Of a stretch of 64,000 nt of DNA, positions 8,138 through 16,436 are shown one piece after another. Position 1 is the stretch's first letter; the number at the start of each line of letters is the position of its first letter. Made by a program: the position numbers and the translations under genes. The stretch is from Leucobacter celer subsp. astrifaciens. Lineage in GTDB: Bacteria; Actinomycetota; Actinomycetes; Actinomycetales; Microbacteriaceae. The notes beneath the pieces are model-generated. The model saw only the letters and a list, made by a program, of their open reading frames with translations. It was not told the origin of the DNA and ran no database searches. The stretch covers positions 1-64,000 of the forward strand of contig NZ_JHEI01000201.1 of assembly GCF_001273835.1 (NCBI RefSeq), given 5' to 3'.

Positions 8138-8992
8138 CTATTCTCTTCCGACTCCCGCGGCGATGAAGGCCGCAACGGGTGTGGGATCCACGCCAAGCAA
8201 GTCAGCGAAGTCGGTCGTGATGGTGGACGTGCGCCCCTCAGCGATCGCGTCGAAGAACATTGTGAAAGCCTCGGCTTCCCACTCGGGCCAGCCTTCGGCA
8301 ATGAGCGATTCGTAGTATTCCTTGGGCGAGCACTGCTCGAATACGACAGGGCGCCCAAGCGCCTTGGCTAGAGCTTCTGTGGCTTGGGCGTAGGTGACCA
8401 GCGCCACACCCGTAGGCGTCAGTACACCTTCAATCTCTGGGAAGCGCAGCACGCGGGCGGCGAAGCGAGCAAGATCATCGCGTGAAATGAACGAAGAGCC
8501 CATGTCTGGCGCGATCGGCAGGCGAAGGGCGCCAGACTCGGTCACGCCTGCGGCGAACTCGATGAAGCGGTCGGCGTACTGCCCGTTGCGCAGCGCGACC
8601 CAGGGGACCCCTGACTCGCGCAGCGCCCGCTCAGTGACCTCGTGCACCGCAGCGAATGGAAATGGTGACGCGGCCTGGTGATCGATGAAGCTGGTGTAGA
8701 CGATCCGGCGCACTCCTGCGGCAACCGCGGCGTCGATGGCGACGAGGTGTTGCTTGATACGTTCGGGGGTGTCTGCGCCGGTGCTGATGAGCAGCAAGTG
8801 CTCAACTCCGGTGAAGGCTTGGCGCGTCCCTGCTTCATCAGTGAAATCCACCGTCCGTACCTCGGCGCCTGCCGGGGCGTCTGTCAGCGTGCCAGAGCGC
8901 GTACCGAGCATCAGATCGGCCCTGCCCGCTTCGGTGAGCTCACGCACAACTCGCCTTCCGAGTGCTCCGCTTGCTCCGGTCACACCGATCAT
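8138..8992 (-). CDS. NmrA/QorB-like NAD(P)-dependent oxidoreductase
   Basis: This 284-residue atypical SDR resembles NAD(P)H:quinone oxidoreductase 2 (QorB). The Rossmann motif GVTGASGALG is at residues 3-12. YTSFID, VALRNGQYADRF and the C-terminal helices follow the QorB/NmrA pattern. The start at 8992 has an excellent GGAGGA site; the longer frame to 9247 has none. Likely a cytoplasmic quinone or electrophile reductase. The 176 bases to the divergent transporter operon at 9169 hold its promoter but no motif I can name. Confidence 0.8.
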   Translation of the reverse strand: MIGVTGASGALGRRVVRELTEAGRADLMLGTRSGTLTDAPAGAEVRTVDFTDEAGTRQAFTGVEHLLLISTGADTPERIKQHLVAIDAAVAAGVRRIVYTSFIDHQAASPFPFAAVHEVTERALRESGVPWVALRNGQYADRFIEFAAGVTESGALRLPIAPDMGSSFISRDDLARFAARVLRFPEIEGVLTPTGVALVTYAQATEALAKALGRPVVFEQCSPKEYYESLIAEGWPEWEAEAFTMFFDAIAEGRTSTITTDFADLLGVDPTPVAAFIAAGVGRE

Positions 8993-9168
8993 CACGTCTC
9001 CTCCGGGTCGAGTGTTGGCAGATCTACTGCCCTTGCACGCTACGACCATAGTGAAGAGTATTTCCGATAAGTAACACCTAGTGCCGTTGAATGGAACTAG
9101 TTCTTGTCGGTGCCAGTGAGTGCTCGCATACTCATATCTCATACAGCGAGGTAATGAGGAGGCCCTAG

Positions 9169-10155
9169 GTGGAAGCAGCAGCGAAGAGCACGCCGAAGAA
9201 GCGACGGTTTGCGTACCGTGAAGAGTACGGTGTCGCGGGCGCGACACTCGGAATCATTCTCATTGTCGGCGCCTTCTTCCCGAGCTTTATCGCACCAGAA
9301 CAACTGGTCGACATCGTGCGGCAAGCAGCCTATGTATCGATCATGGCGATGGGCATGGTCTTCTTGCTCTCGATGCGCGAGATCGACCTGTCGGTCGGCG
9401 CGATCTTCGCCCTGTCCGGCGTCGTTGCAGCTCTCCTGATCAGCGCGGATATCAACCCTTGGGTCGCGTCGCTCGCCGGCATCCTTGCCGGTGCGATCGC
9501 TGGGGCGCTCAACGGCATTTTGACTGTGGTGATCGCCGTGCCCACGATGATCGTGACGCTCGCGAGCCTGTCGGTCATTCGTGGTCTCGCACTCGCGCTC
9601 GCCGGAGGCCAGCAGGTGGGTGGTCTACCGCGTGACCATCCGTTCTTCGCGATCGTTGGTGGAACCGCGCTCGGGCTGCCGGTATCAGTCTGGGTGGTGC
9701 TGATCGTTGCAGTCGTGCTCACCGTGCTACTCACTTCCACAAGATTCGGTAGTCGCGTGCGCGCGATTGGCGCAAACCCAGAAGCTGCACGCGTATCAGG
9801 GATGCCGCTCCGCACGGTGCGCGTGATTGTGATGGCGCTCTCGGGTGGCCTTGCCGGAATCGCTGGGATCCTCGCCCTCGGCTTCTTCGGTGCTGGCGAT
9901 CCGACACTCGGCTCGGGGTACGAACTGACCGCGATTGCGGCGGCCATCATCGGCGGCACCTCCATGGCCGGCGGACGCGGCTCGGTGCCTGGGGCCCTGC
10001 TCGGTACGTTGCTGCTCGGCTCGGTGGCAAGCGGCCTCGTGTATTTCGGCATTCCGATCAACTGGAGCATGTTTGCGACCGGGTGCGTGATTCTCGGTGC
10101 CGTTGCGCTCGACAGTGTCATTCGTCGTGTGCGTGCCCAGCGACTCAGCCTCTAG
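9169..10155 (+). CDS. ribose-type sugar ABC transporter permease
   Basis: This 328-residue membrane protein of the RbsC/BPD_transp_2 family has about eight to ten hydrophobic helices. The conserved loop VSGMPLRTVRVIVMALSGG and the signature GGTSMAGGRGSVPGALLGTL are near residues 205-285. It starts at a GTG after TGAGGAGG. It is the first gene of a four-gene cluster (permease, binding protein, ATPase, IclR regulator). Only one permease gene is present, so the membrane part is presumably a homodimer as in RbsC. Confidence 0.9.
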   Translation: MEAAAKSTPKKRRFAYREEYGVAGATLGIILIVGAFFPSFIAPEQLVDIVRQAAYVSIMAMGMVFLLSMREIDLSVGAIFALSGVVAALLISADINPWVASLAGILAGAIAGALNGILTVVIAVPTMIVTLASLSVIRGLALALAGGQQVGGLPRDHPFFAIVGGTALGLPVSVWVVLIVAVVLTVLLTSTRFGSRVRAIGANPEAARVSGMPLRTVRVIVMALSGGLAGIAGILALGFFGAGDPTLGSGYELTAIAAAIIGGTSMAGGRGSVPGALLGTLLLGSVASGLVYFGIPINWSMFATGCVILGAVALDSVIRRVRAQRLSL

Positions 10156-10198
10156 GTCTCACCGATTTACCCAACCCACATCAATTGAGGAGAGAATA

Positions 10199-11281
10199 AT
10201 GAAGACACGGCCAATCATTGTCGCGAGCGTCATCGCCGCGGCACTCGCCCTGAGTGGCTGTCAGGCCTCGGGGGACACCGGTAGCGATGCGCAGGGTGGC
10301 GGCTCGGGTGCCGGCCAGCTACAGCTCGGCTTCTCGATCGCGCAGTCTGGCCTGAGCTTTGCGCAGGAAATGGCAGACGGCGGCCAGGCGGCCGCAGACC
10401 TTGCCGGCAACGTTGAGCTCACAGTCAGCGGACCGACCGCATTTGATCCGCCGCAGCAGGTCAAGCTACTCGAGGATCTCGCCCGAGTCGGAGCCGCAGA
10501 CGGTATCGCGGTTGAGAATCTATCGCCCGAACTGTTCGTGCGCCCGCTCGCAGACCTTGCCGCCAAGGACCGCGCGCTGGTCGCAGTCGACACCGTGCCG
10601 CTCGATGGCAGCAATGTCGACCTCTACGTCGGCAACGACAATTTGGGTGCGGGGCGTGCGCTCGCCGAGGCCGTGCTGGAGGAGGTGCCTGAGGACGCGA
10701 CGGGGACAGTCGTGATCGGCACGACCATTCCAGGAGTGTCGGTGCTTGACGCGCGCGGCGAAGGCATCGCGGAGGCGGTTGCCGAGCTGCGACCGAACCT
10801 AACAGTGGTCGGCCCGCTCGAGACGAAGTCGGAGCCCGCACAGAACAACGACAACTGGACCAACCTGGTGAAGTCGAACCCCGACGCGGTCGCCTTCATT
10901 GGCACGGGTGAGCTCGACGCGATTAGCCTAGGCAAGATCCATTCTACGCAGAGCGGCGACTGGTTCGCCGGTGGCTTCGATCCCAGCACCGACGGTCTGG
11001 CATCGCTCGAAGCCGGCGACCTGACAGCAATCGTCTCGCCCGAGCATTACCTCAAGGGCTACGTCGCGATCTCGCTGCTTGCTGCCGCCGCGGGTGACGC
11101 GTCCGCACTCCCGAAGGGCTGGATTGATGCGGGCTACCTGCTGATCGATAGCTCGAACGTGGCAGAGGTCACCGAGCGCCAGAAGAGCGACGAAGCGAAG
11201 CGTGCCTGGTTTGCAGACCGCGCCGCTGAGGTGGTCGCAAACGTCGAAAAGTACACCAGACCGCTTGCTGACGCCCGCTAG
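10199..11281 (+). CDS. sugar ABC transporter substrate-binding lipoprotein
   Basis: This 360-residue RbsB-like binding protein carries a lipoprotein signal, with LALSGC placing the lipidated cysteine at residue 21. A Gly/Ser-rich tether follows, then two periplasmic-binding-protein lobes. Motifs such as AVDTVPLDGSNVDLYVGNDN and AFIGTGELDAI fit the type I sugar-binding fold. It is anchored on the outside of the membrane and delivers an unidentified ligand to the permease encoded 43 bases upstream. GAGGAGAG lies before the ATG. Confidence 0.9.
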   Translation: MKTRPIIVASVIAAALALSGCQASGDTGSDAQGGGSGAGQLQLGFSIAQSGLSFAQEMADGGQAAADLAGNVELTVSGPTAFDPPQQVKLLEDLARVGAADGIAVENLSPELFVRPLADLAAKDRALVAVDTVPLDGSNVDLYVGNDNLGAGRALAEAVLEEVPEDATGTVVIGTTIPGVSVLDARGEGIAEAVAELRPNLTVVGPLETKSEPAQNNDNWTNLVKSNPDAVAFIGTGELDAISLGKIHSTQSGDWFAGGFDPSTDGLASLEAGDLTAIVSPEHYLKGYVAISLLAAAAGDASALPKGWIDAGYLLIDSSNVAEVTERQKSDEAKRAWFADRAAEVVANVEKYTRPLADAR

Positions 11282-11303
11282 TTGCAGGCACTGAGGGGAT
11301 ATC

Positions 11304-12842
11304 ATGAGTTATCGGGCCGCAGGCATCAACAAGCACTTCGGCGGCGTACACGCGCTGCGCGACGTGAGTATCGAGTTTCACCCGGGCTCCGTGCACGCCT
11401 TGCTCGGCGAGAACGGCGCCGGTAAGTCGACCCTGCTCGGGGTACTCGGCGGTGCGCTGCGGCCCGATGCTGGCAATGTCACTCTCGACGGAAAACACGT
11501 CACATTCAAAGACGCGCGGGAGGCTGCGAAGCTAGGGGTCGCCACGGTTGCCCAAGAATTGCGCCTCTACCCAGAGCTCAGCGCCCTCGACAATCTGTTT
11601 AGCAACAACGAACGCACGCGTGCCGGATTTCTGTCGCGAGGTAAAATGCGGCAGCAGGTTTCGTCGGTAGTTGAAGAGCTCGGGCTCTCGTTCGATCTCG
11701 ATACGCCAGTGGTGCAGCTCTCGCTTGGTGACCGGCAACTGATCGAGATCGGCCGGGCGCTTTTGCTGGAGCCGCGTGTGCTGATCCTCGACGAACCGAC
11801 CTCAGCACTCGGGCCAGAAGACGTGCAACGCCTGCTTGAAGTCGTGCGCGACCTGGCCGGCCGCGGCGTAGCCATCTGTTATGTCTCGCACATGCTCGAC
11901 GAAGTCATGCAGGTGTGCGATACCGTGACGGTACTGCGTAACGGGCGGAACGTTTGGGTAAATGAGCCGATGGAGGGCAAAGACCCTCGGGTGCTTGTGC
12001 GTGCCATGATCGGCAGCGACATTGAGCATGTGGCGGTGGGGCCGGCGGATCACCCGACCTTGCACCGTGCGCATACGCAGATGATTTCACCCGGTGGTGC
12101 CCTGAAATTCGAAGACGTGAGCATGGGGGATTCGCTGCACGATGTGACATTGACCGTGGCTCCGGGCGAAATTGTGGGGCTTGCAGGTCGTCCCGGGGCT
12201 GGTCACCAGACAGTGCTCGAACTTGCGTTCGGCATGGCCAAAGCGAGCTCTGGCAATGTGACGTTGCCAGACGGACTCACACCAACGTCTATTCGTCACG
12301 CGGTGCGACACGGGGTGGCGCTCGTCCCCGGTGACCGGCGCAGACTGGGCTTGATGCTCGACAACAGCATCGCCGACAACGTGTCGGCAGTGACCCGTGA
12401 CGCGCTCGGGGAAGGGTCGTTCTTCATCAGCCGCCGCGACCTGACCGAGCGGGCCATCAAGATGTCCGAGCAGGTCGGCATCGTATCGTCTGGCCCGGCG
12501 CAGCTTGCTGGACAGCTGAGCGGCGGTAACCAGCAAAAAGTCGTCTTCGCGAAGTGGTTGACTACTGATCCAGATCTGTTGCTGCTTGACGACCCAACCC
12601 GCGGGGTTGACATTGGTGCCCGCGCAGAGATGCACGACATAGTGCGTGGGCTTGCGGCTGACGGCACCGCCGTCGCCGTCACCTCGACCGATGTGCCCGA
12701 ACTCGTTGAACTATGCACCCGCATCATCGTGTTCTACCACGGTCGGGTTCGGGCGGTGCTCGCGTCAGACGAGATGACCGTAGAGAATGTTCTTTACGCG
12801 ATGTCTACGGCGCCAGGCTCAGACGCAGTTGACGCAACGTAA
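11304..12842 (+). CDS. sugar ABC transporter ATPase (RbsA-like, tandem)
   Basis: This 512-residue protein has two nucleotide-binding halves. The first has Walker A GENGAGKST at about residues 35-43, signature LSLGDRQ and Walker B LILDEPTSAL. The second has a degenerate Walker A (GRPGAGHQT), signature LSGGNQQKVVFAKWL and LLLLDDPTRGVDIGAR. Loss of the second-half P-loop lysine is common in RbsA/MglA proteins. It energises uptake through the adjacent permease and binding protein. Confidence 0.92.
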   Translation: MSYRAAGINKHFGGVHALRDVSIEFHPGSVHALLGENGAGKSTLLGVLGGALRPDAGNVTLDGKHVTFKDAREAAKLGVATVAQELRLYPELSALDNLFSNNERTRAGFLSRGKMRQQVSSVVEELGLSFDLDTPVVQLSLGDRQLIEIGRALLLEPRVLILDEPTSALGPEDVQRLLEVVRDLAGRGVAICYVSHMLDEVMQVCDTVTVLRNGRNVWVNEPMEGKDPRVLVRAMIGSDIEHVAVGPADHPTLHRAHTQMISPGGALKFEDVSMGDSLHDVTLTVAPGEIVGLAGRPGAGHQTVLELAFGMAKASSGNVTLPDGLTPTSIRHAVRHGVALVPGDRRRLGLMLDNSIADNVSAVTRDALGEGSFFISRRDLTERAIKMSEQVGIVSSGPAQLAGQLSGGNQQKVVFAKWLTTDPDLLLLDDPTRGVDIGARAEMHDIVRGLAADGTAVAVTSTDVPELVELCTRIIVFYHGRVRAVLASDEMTVENVLYAMSTAPGSDAVDAT

Positions 12843-12855
12843 CTGGAGAGACGCT

Positions 12856-13656
12856 ATGACACTGATTCCGCTCGAAGACCCCGAAAGGCCGGCGCCGTCG
12901 GTGCTTTCGCGTGGTCTGTCATTGCTGAGCGCTTTCGATGCCGACGACGACTCGCTCTCGCTGCAGGTGCTCGTCCAGCGCACCGGCTTACCCAAGTCTA
13001 CCGCGTTTCGGATGATCAACGAGCTTGTGACGTGGGGCGCACTCGACCGTACTCCGCGCGGTGGCTATCGCCTCGGCATCAGGCTCTTCGAACTCGGCAA
13101 CCGCTCGGGGCTACGCCGCCACATGATCGCCTGTGCCTCGCCTGTACTTGACCGGCTGGTTGCGGTGACCGGGGAGAGTGTCTATCTGACGATGCTCGAC
13201 GGCATCGACGCAGTTGTGCTTGACAAGCGTTCCGAGCGCACCGCCACCAGGCTGTCGACAACCGTCGGGGACCGTTTGCCCCTGCACGCCTCGGCCTCCG
13301 GCAAAGTGTATCTATCGGGCAGCGGCGCCGATCTCTTCGACCGGTGCACCGCAGACGGACTCGGCCAGATCACACCAGACACGATTCGCGATGTGACAGA
13401 GCTTCGCAAAGAGATTGCGCGCACCAGGCTGCGCGGCTATGGCATTGACATCGGCGAGATGACCCGCGACATCACCGCGGTGGCTGCACCCGTGCAGTCG
13501 ACCAACGAGACGCTCGTAGCGACTCTTGCCATTTGTGGCGCGAAGAACCGAGTCGACCCCGCACGCCTCGCCGAAGTGATTCGCATGGGCGCGTCGTGGC
13601 TGTCACGCGAACTGTCGCTTGCCAACACGGTACCTGATCTCGCATCCTCGGCCTAA
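12856..13656 (+). CDS. IclR-family regulator of the adjacent transporter
   Basis: This 266-residue protein has an N-terminal winged helix (LVQRTGLPKSTAFRMINELV at about residues 37-56) and a C-terminal GAF-like effector domain (LPLHASASGK, RGYGIDIGEMTRDITAVAAP). It starts 13 bases after the ATPase gene at an ATG with CTGGAGAG, so it is co-transcribed with the transporter and probably senses the imported ligand or a product. The usual start overlapping the ATPase frame is less likely. No catabolic enzyme accompanies this cluster. Confidence 0.9.
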   Translation: MTLIPLEDPERPAPSVLSRGLSLLSAFDADDDSLSLQVLVQRTGLPKSTAFRMINELVTWGALDRTPRGGYRLGIRLFELGNRSGLRRHMIACASPVLDRLVAVTGESVYLTMLDGIDAVVLDKRSERTATRLSTTVGDRLPLHASASGKVYLSGSGADLFDRCTADGLGQITPDTIRDVTELRKEIARTRLRGYGIDIGEMTRDITAVAAPVQSTNETLVATLAICGAKNRVDPARLAEVIRMGASWLSRELSLANTVPDLASSA

Positions 13657-13682
13657 CGAGCAGACCCGGCACCCGTAAACCA

Positions 13683-13832
13683 CGCGCTCCCGCAAAAGCA
13701 GCAGAAGTCCTGCGCTACCAATGGGCGCGACCAGTCGCACATATCGCTGGCGGCAAACGTCTCGTCGGCTAAGCCCTCACATTCGATGCCAGGGCGGACG
13801 CAATCACCACCCACATCAGAGACCTCCAGACA
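13683..13832 (+). pseudogene. degenerate coding remnant with in-frame stops
   Basis: One frame reads protein-like (AEVLRYQWARPVAHIAGGKR, then ALTFDARADAITTHIRDLQ) but is broken by TAA at 13770 and TGA at 13833, with no start signal. I cannot name a family. The rest of 13657-14162 shows no gene, only a short gcgggcctcgcgg-type hairpin near 13990-14010. Confidence 0.25.
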
Positions 13833-14162
13833 TGAGCAGACGCCTCCCTATGACGATGGAACCGCGGCGGGGCCCGCTGACCGACGCGTACTCGTCCGCC
13901 AAGGTGAGTTAATCTGCGGGTCTCTCGCGTCGAAGCGCTGCGCCGTCCCGGATGTCATCGAGAAAGGCCCGCCGCTATCTCAGTCGCAGTTGGGGAGCGG
14001 GCCTCGCGGTGGGTAGCCCGATACAGTGACATCTCGCGAGCCGAAGTAGCCGAGTGGTTCGCAGAGATCAAATTTTATCAGCAGATTCGAGTTTTTCTAT
14101 AGCTCCTACAAAGCTGGCGACGATTGAGTAGATCATGTCCGGTCCCGAAATAAGGAGCTTGC

Positions 14163-14557
14163 GTGCCCGACCTCATCATGATCACGGCGGATCTCGTCGC
14201 CTTCCTCCTCCTCTCCATCGGCATCAACTTCGTCCGCCACCGACGACGCGATCTGGTCGTCGCGTTCATCGGAGTGAATATCGGTGTAATCGCGGTCGCT
14301 GAGGCGCCCTCGGACTCCTCGGCCGCGCGACGATCGTCACGGATCTATCGTGGGAACTCGCTGACGGCACAGTCATGTCCTTGCCCAATCTCGTGATCGT
14401 GGAGACTGAGACCGGCGGCCATGCCGGTGTGATCGATCGGCTGCTCTGGTCGCAGGGAATCCGTCCGGCGACGATCAGCAAGCACGGCACGGGTATCGTC
14501 TCGAAGCGTCCTGACCTCCCGGCTAGCGAATGGACTCGGGTGCTCCGTCGCCACTTT
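14163..14557 (+). pseudogene. DUF4956 N-terminus joined to VTC-domain C-terminus (deletion remnant)
   Basis: A GTG at 14163 with AAGGAG upstream opens a frame like the start of DUF4956 membrane proteins (a hydrophobic helix, then FVRHRRRDLVVAFIGVNIGV). This breaks off near 14305. The sequence continues in another frame with the end of a polyphosphate-polymerase-like VTC domain: LVIVETETGG, IDRLLWSQGIRPATISKHGT, LPASEWTRVLRRHF. In many actinobacteria, VTC-domain and DUF4956 genes accompany cotH, which follows here. I infer a deletion that removed most of both genes. The bodies of both domains are missing, so no function is expected. Confidence 0.65.
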
Positions 14558-14694
14558 CCGTCAGACGACCAGCGCCATCGACTCCCGGCGGCGGTACCGC
14601 GCGATGCGCACGTCCATGACAGCAACCGCCAATCCGCAAGCGACTCTGCGACACCTCGCGACCGAATCCTCAGCGCCCGAAAGGAACCAGAACT

Positions 14695-16203
14695 GTGATC
14701 ATCTCGAAGACAGCGAACCCGGCCTCCGCGCCTCGCCGACGAGCGCCCTGGGCTGCGGCAGCCATCCTCTCTGCCGGCATCTTGATCGCGGGATGCTCAG
14801 CCGTGGATCTTCCGGAGAGGACGTCGAGCAGCGACGCCTCGTTCTTCGACACTGACGAGGTGCACTCCATATCGATCGAGTACGACGATGCCGACTACGA
14901 AGCGATGATCGACGCCTACGCGGAGACCGACAGCAAGGAATGGATCTCGGCCACCGTCGCGATCGACGGGCAGACGTTCGAGGAGGTCGGTCTGCGCCTA
15001 AAGGGCAACTCCAGCCTGCGCGGACTCGGCAACGATCAGCGCGGACCCTCTGCGCAGGCGGAAGACGATGACGCCGCTGCGCAGACGAATGCACCGCAGG
15101 GTGAAGGCTTCTCCGAGGGTGGGGGCACGGTCTCCGCCGATGACCCTGCGGGACTGCCCTGGCTCATTCGATTGGACAAGTACGTCGATGGTCAGGAGTA
15201 CGCCGGACGCAGCGACTTCGTCGTGCGCGGGAACAACACCGAGACGTCCCTGAATGAGGCGGTGGCTCTCTACGCGATCAACCAGGCCAACGTCGCGGGT
15301 GAGGAGGCCGCGTACACGCGGCTCAGTGTGAACGGGAGCGACGAGCAGTTGCGCCTAGTGATCGACTTGCCCGACGATGACGCGTGGAACGACGACGCCT
15401 TCGGTGGCACTGGGATCACGTACAAGGCGGACTCCGAGGGTGATTACTCGTACCGCGGGGAGGACAGTGAGGGGTATCTTGACGCATTCGACGTGAAGTT
15501 CGAGGCCGACGGCCTCTCCCAGGACGCAGCGTATGCCCCGCTGATCGCCTTCCTAAACTTCATCAACAACTCCACGGACGAGGAGTTCGAGGAGCATCTC
15601 TCTGACTACCTCGAGGTGGACTCCTTTGCCGACTACCTCGCGGTGCAGGACCTCGTGTCCAATGCCGACGACATCGACGGGCCCGGGAACAACTCCTATC
15701 TTCACTATGACCCGGAGACCGGCTTGATGACCGTCGTGGCCTGGGACCAGAACCTCTCATTCGGCGGGTTGGGAGGTATGGGCGTCGGCGGCCCACAAGG
15801 TGGCGGCGCCGGCGAGCGGATGATGCCTGCCGACGGCGAGGAGAGGCCGGACCCGAGCACGCTGCCGACAGAAGCCCCCACCGACGTACCTGATGGCGCG
15901 CACACCGGGGAGGAGAGTGCTCCGCGTGGCATGCAGATGGGTGGCACCAATGTGCTCTCGTCACGGTTCCTTGCCAACGACACGTTCCATTCGGCGTATG
16001 ACACGGCCCTTGACACGCTGATCGCATCCGTCTACGACAGCGGCGACGCGCAGGCATATCTGGATGACCTAGTCGCACTCCTCACAGACCAGGCGAGCGA
16101 TCTGGTCGACGCGAACACGATTCAGACGGAGGCAGATTCCATCGCGAGCATGCTCACGGGCGACTCGGTGAGCCGGCAAGGCACTGACGTCAGTCAGGGA
16201 TGA
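14695..16203 (+). CDS. CotH-family lipoprotein
   Basis: This 502-residue secreted protein has a lipobox (ILIAGC). CotH-fold motifs follow: LRLKGNSSLRG, then YAGRSDFVVRGNNTETSLNE, then GPGNNSYLHYDPETG with MTVVAWDQNLSFGG. CotH proteins are atypical surface kinases in Bacillus spores, but the actinobacterial lipoprotein group has no established substrate. A low-complexity Gly/Pro/Glu insertion follows the last motif at about residues 360-420. It starts at a GTG with AAAGGAACC upstream. Its usual VTC and DUF4956 partners are only remnants here, so it may be working alone or be on the way to loss. Confidence 0.85.
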   Translation: MIISKTANPASAPRRRAPWAAAAILSAGILIAGCSAVDLPERTSSSDASFFDTDEVHSISIEYDDADYEAMIDAYAETDSKEWISATVAIDGQTFEEVGLRLKGNSSLRGLGNDQRGPSAQAEDDDAAAQTNAPQGEGFSEGGGTVSADDPAGLPWLIRLDKYVDGQEYAGRSDFVVRGNNTETSLNEAVALYAINQANVAGEEAAYTRLSVNGSDEQLRLVIDLPDDDAWNDDAFGGTGITYKADSEGDYSYRGEDSEGYLDAFDVKFEADGLSQDAAYAPLIAFLNFINNSTDEEFEEHLSDYLEVDSFADYLAVQDLVSNADDIDGPGNNSYLHYDPETGLMTVVAWDQNLSFGGLGGMGVGGPQGGGAGERMMPADGEERPDPSTLPTEAPTDVPDGAHTGEESAPRGMQMGGTNVLSSRFLANDTFHSAYDTALDTLIASVYDSGDAQAYLDDLVALLTDQASDLVDANTIQTEADSIASMLTGDSVSRQGTDVSQG

Positions 16204-16206
16204 GTG

Positions 16207-16272
16207 AATTGGCCTGGTTCTTGTTCCAACCAATTATCCTGTCAGCCGGTCGGAACAAGAACCAGGCCAGTT
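16207..16272. terminator. 21-bp-stem hairpin after cotH
   Basis: Bases 16207-16227 pair with 16252-16272 over 21 positions with a single G-T wobble and a 24-base loop. It begins four bases after the cotH stop codon. It probably ends cotH transcription; the stem is longer than needed for a terminator and could also be a repeat element. Confidence 0.6.
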
Positions 16273-16274
16273 CA

Positions 16275-16306
16275 AAGGGACGTTCCACATCCCTGGAACG
16301 TCCCTT
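16275..16306. terminator. perfect 13-bp hairpin after tRNA-Lys
   Basis: aagggacgttcca (16275-16287) pairs perfectly with 16294-16306 around a six-base loop. On the minus strand it lies downstream of tRNA-Lys, so it is a likely terminator for that gene, back to back with the cotH hairpin. Confidence 0.6.
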
Positions 16307-16362
16307 CGCGCTACTGAAAGTTGGCGGTCAGCCCTTTCTCCCATACAAGTTTATTCAGCTTG

Positions 16363-16435
16363 TCCCCCCAGCAGGGCTCGAACCTGCGACCCACTGATTA
16401 AAAGTCAGCTGCTCTACCAACTGAGCTATAGGGGG
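16363..16435 (-). tRNA. tRNA-Lys (TTT)
   Basis: A full cloverleaf is visible on the minus strand: acceptor CCCCCTA pairing with TGGGGGG, D-arm GCTC/GAGC, anticodon arm CTGA-CTTTTAA-TCAG giving anticodon TTT, T-arm GCAGG-TTCGAGC-CCTGC, and discriminator A at 16363. CCA is not encoded. The 5' end lies two bases from the stop codon of the integrase gene on the same strand, an unusually tight arrangement. Confidence 0.93.
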
Positions 16436-16436
16436 G

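Noticed and set aside
16207..16306. Two hairpins read as transposon ends
   Set aside because: Each is a simple stem near the end of a transcribed gene. No transposase lies between them, so terminator is the simpler reading.
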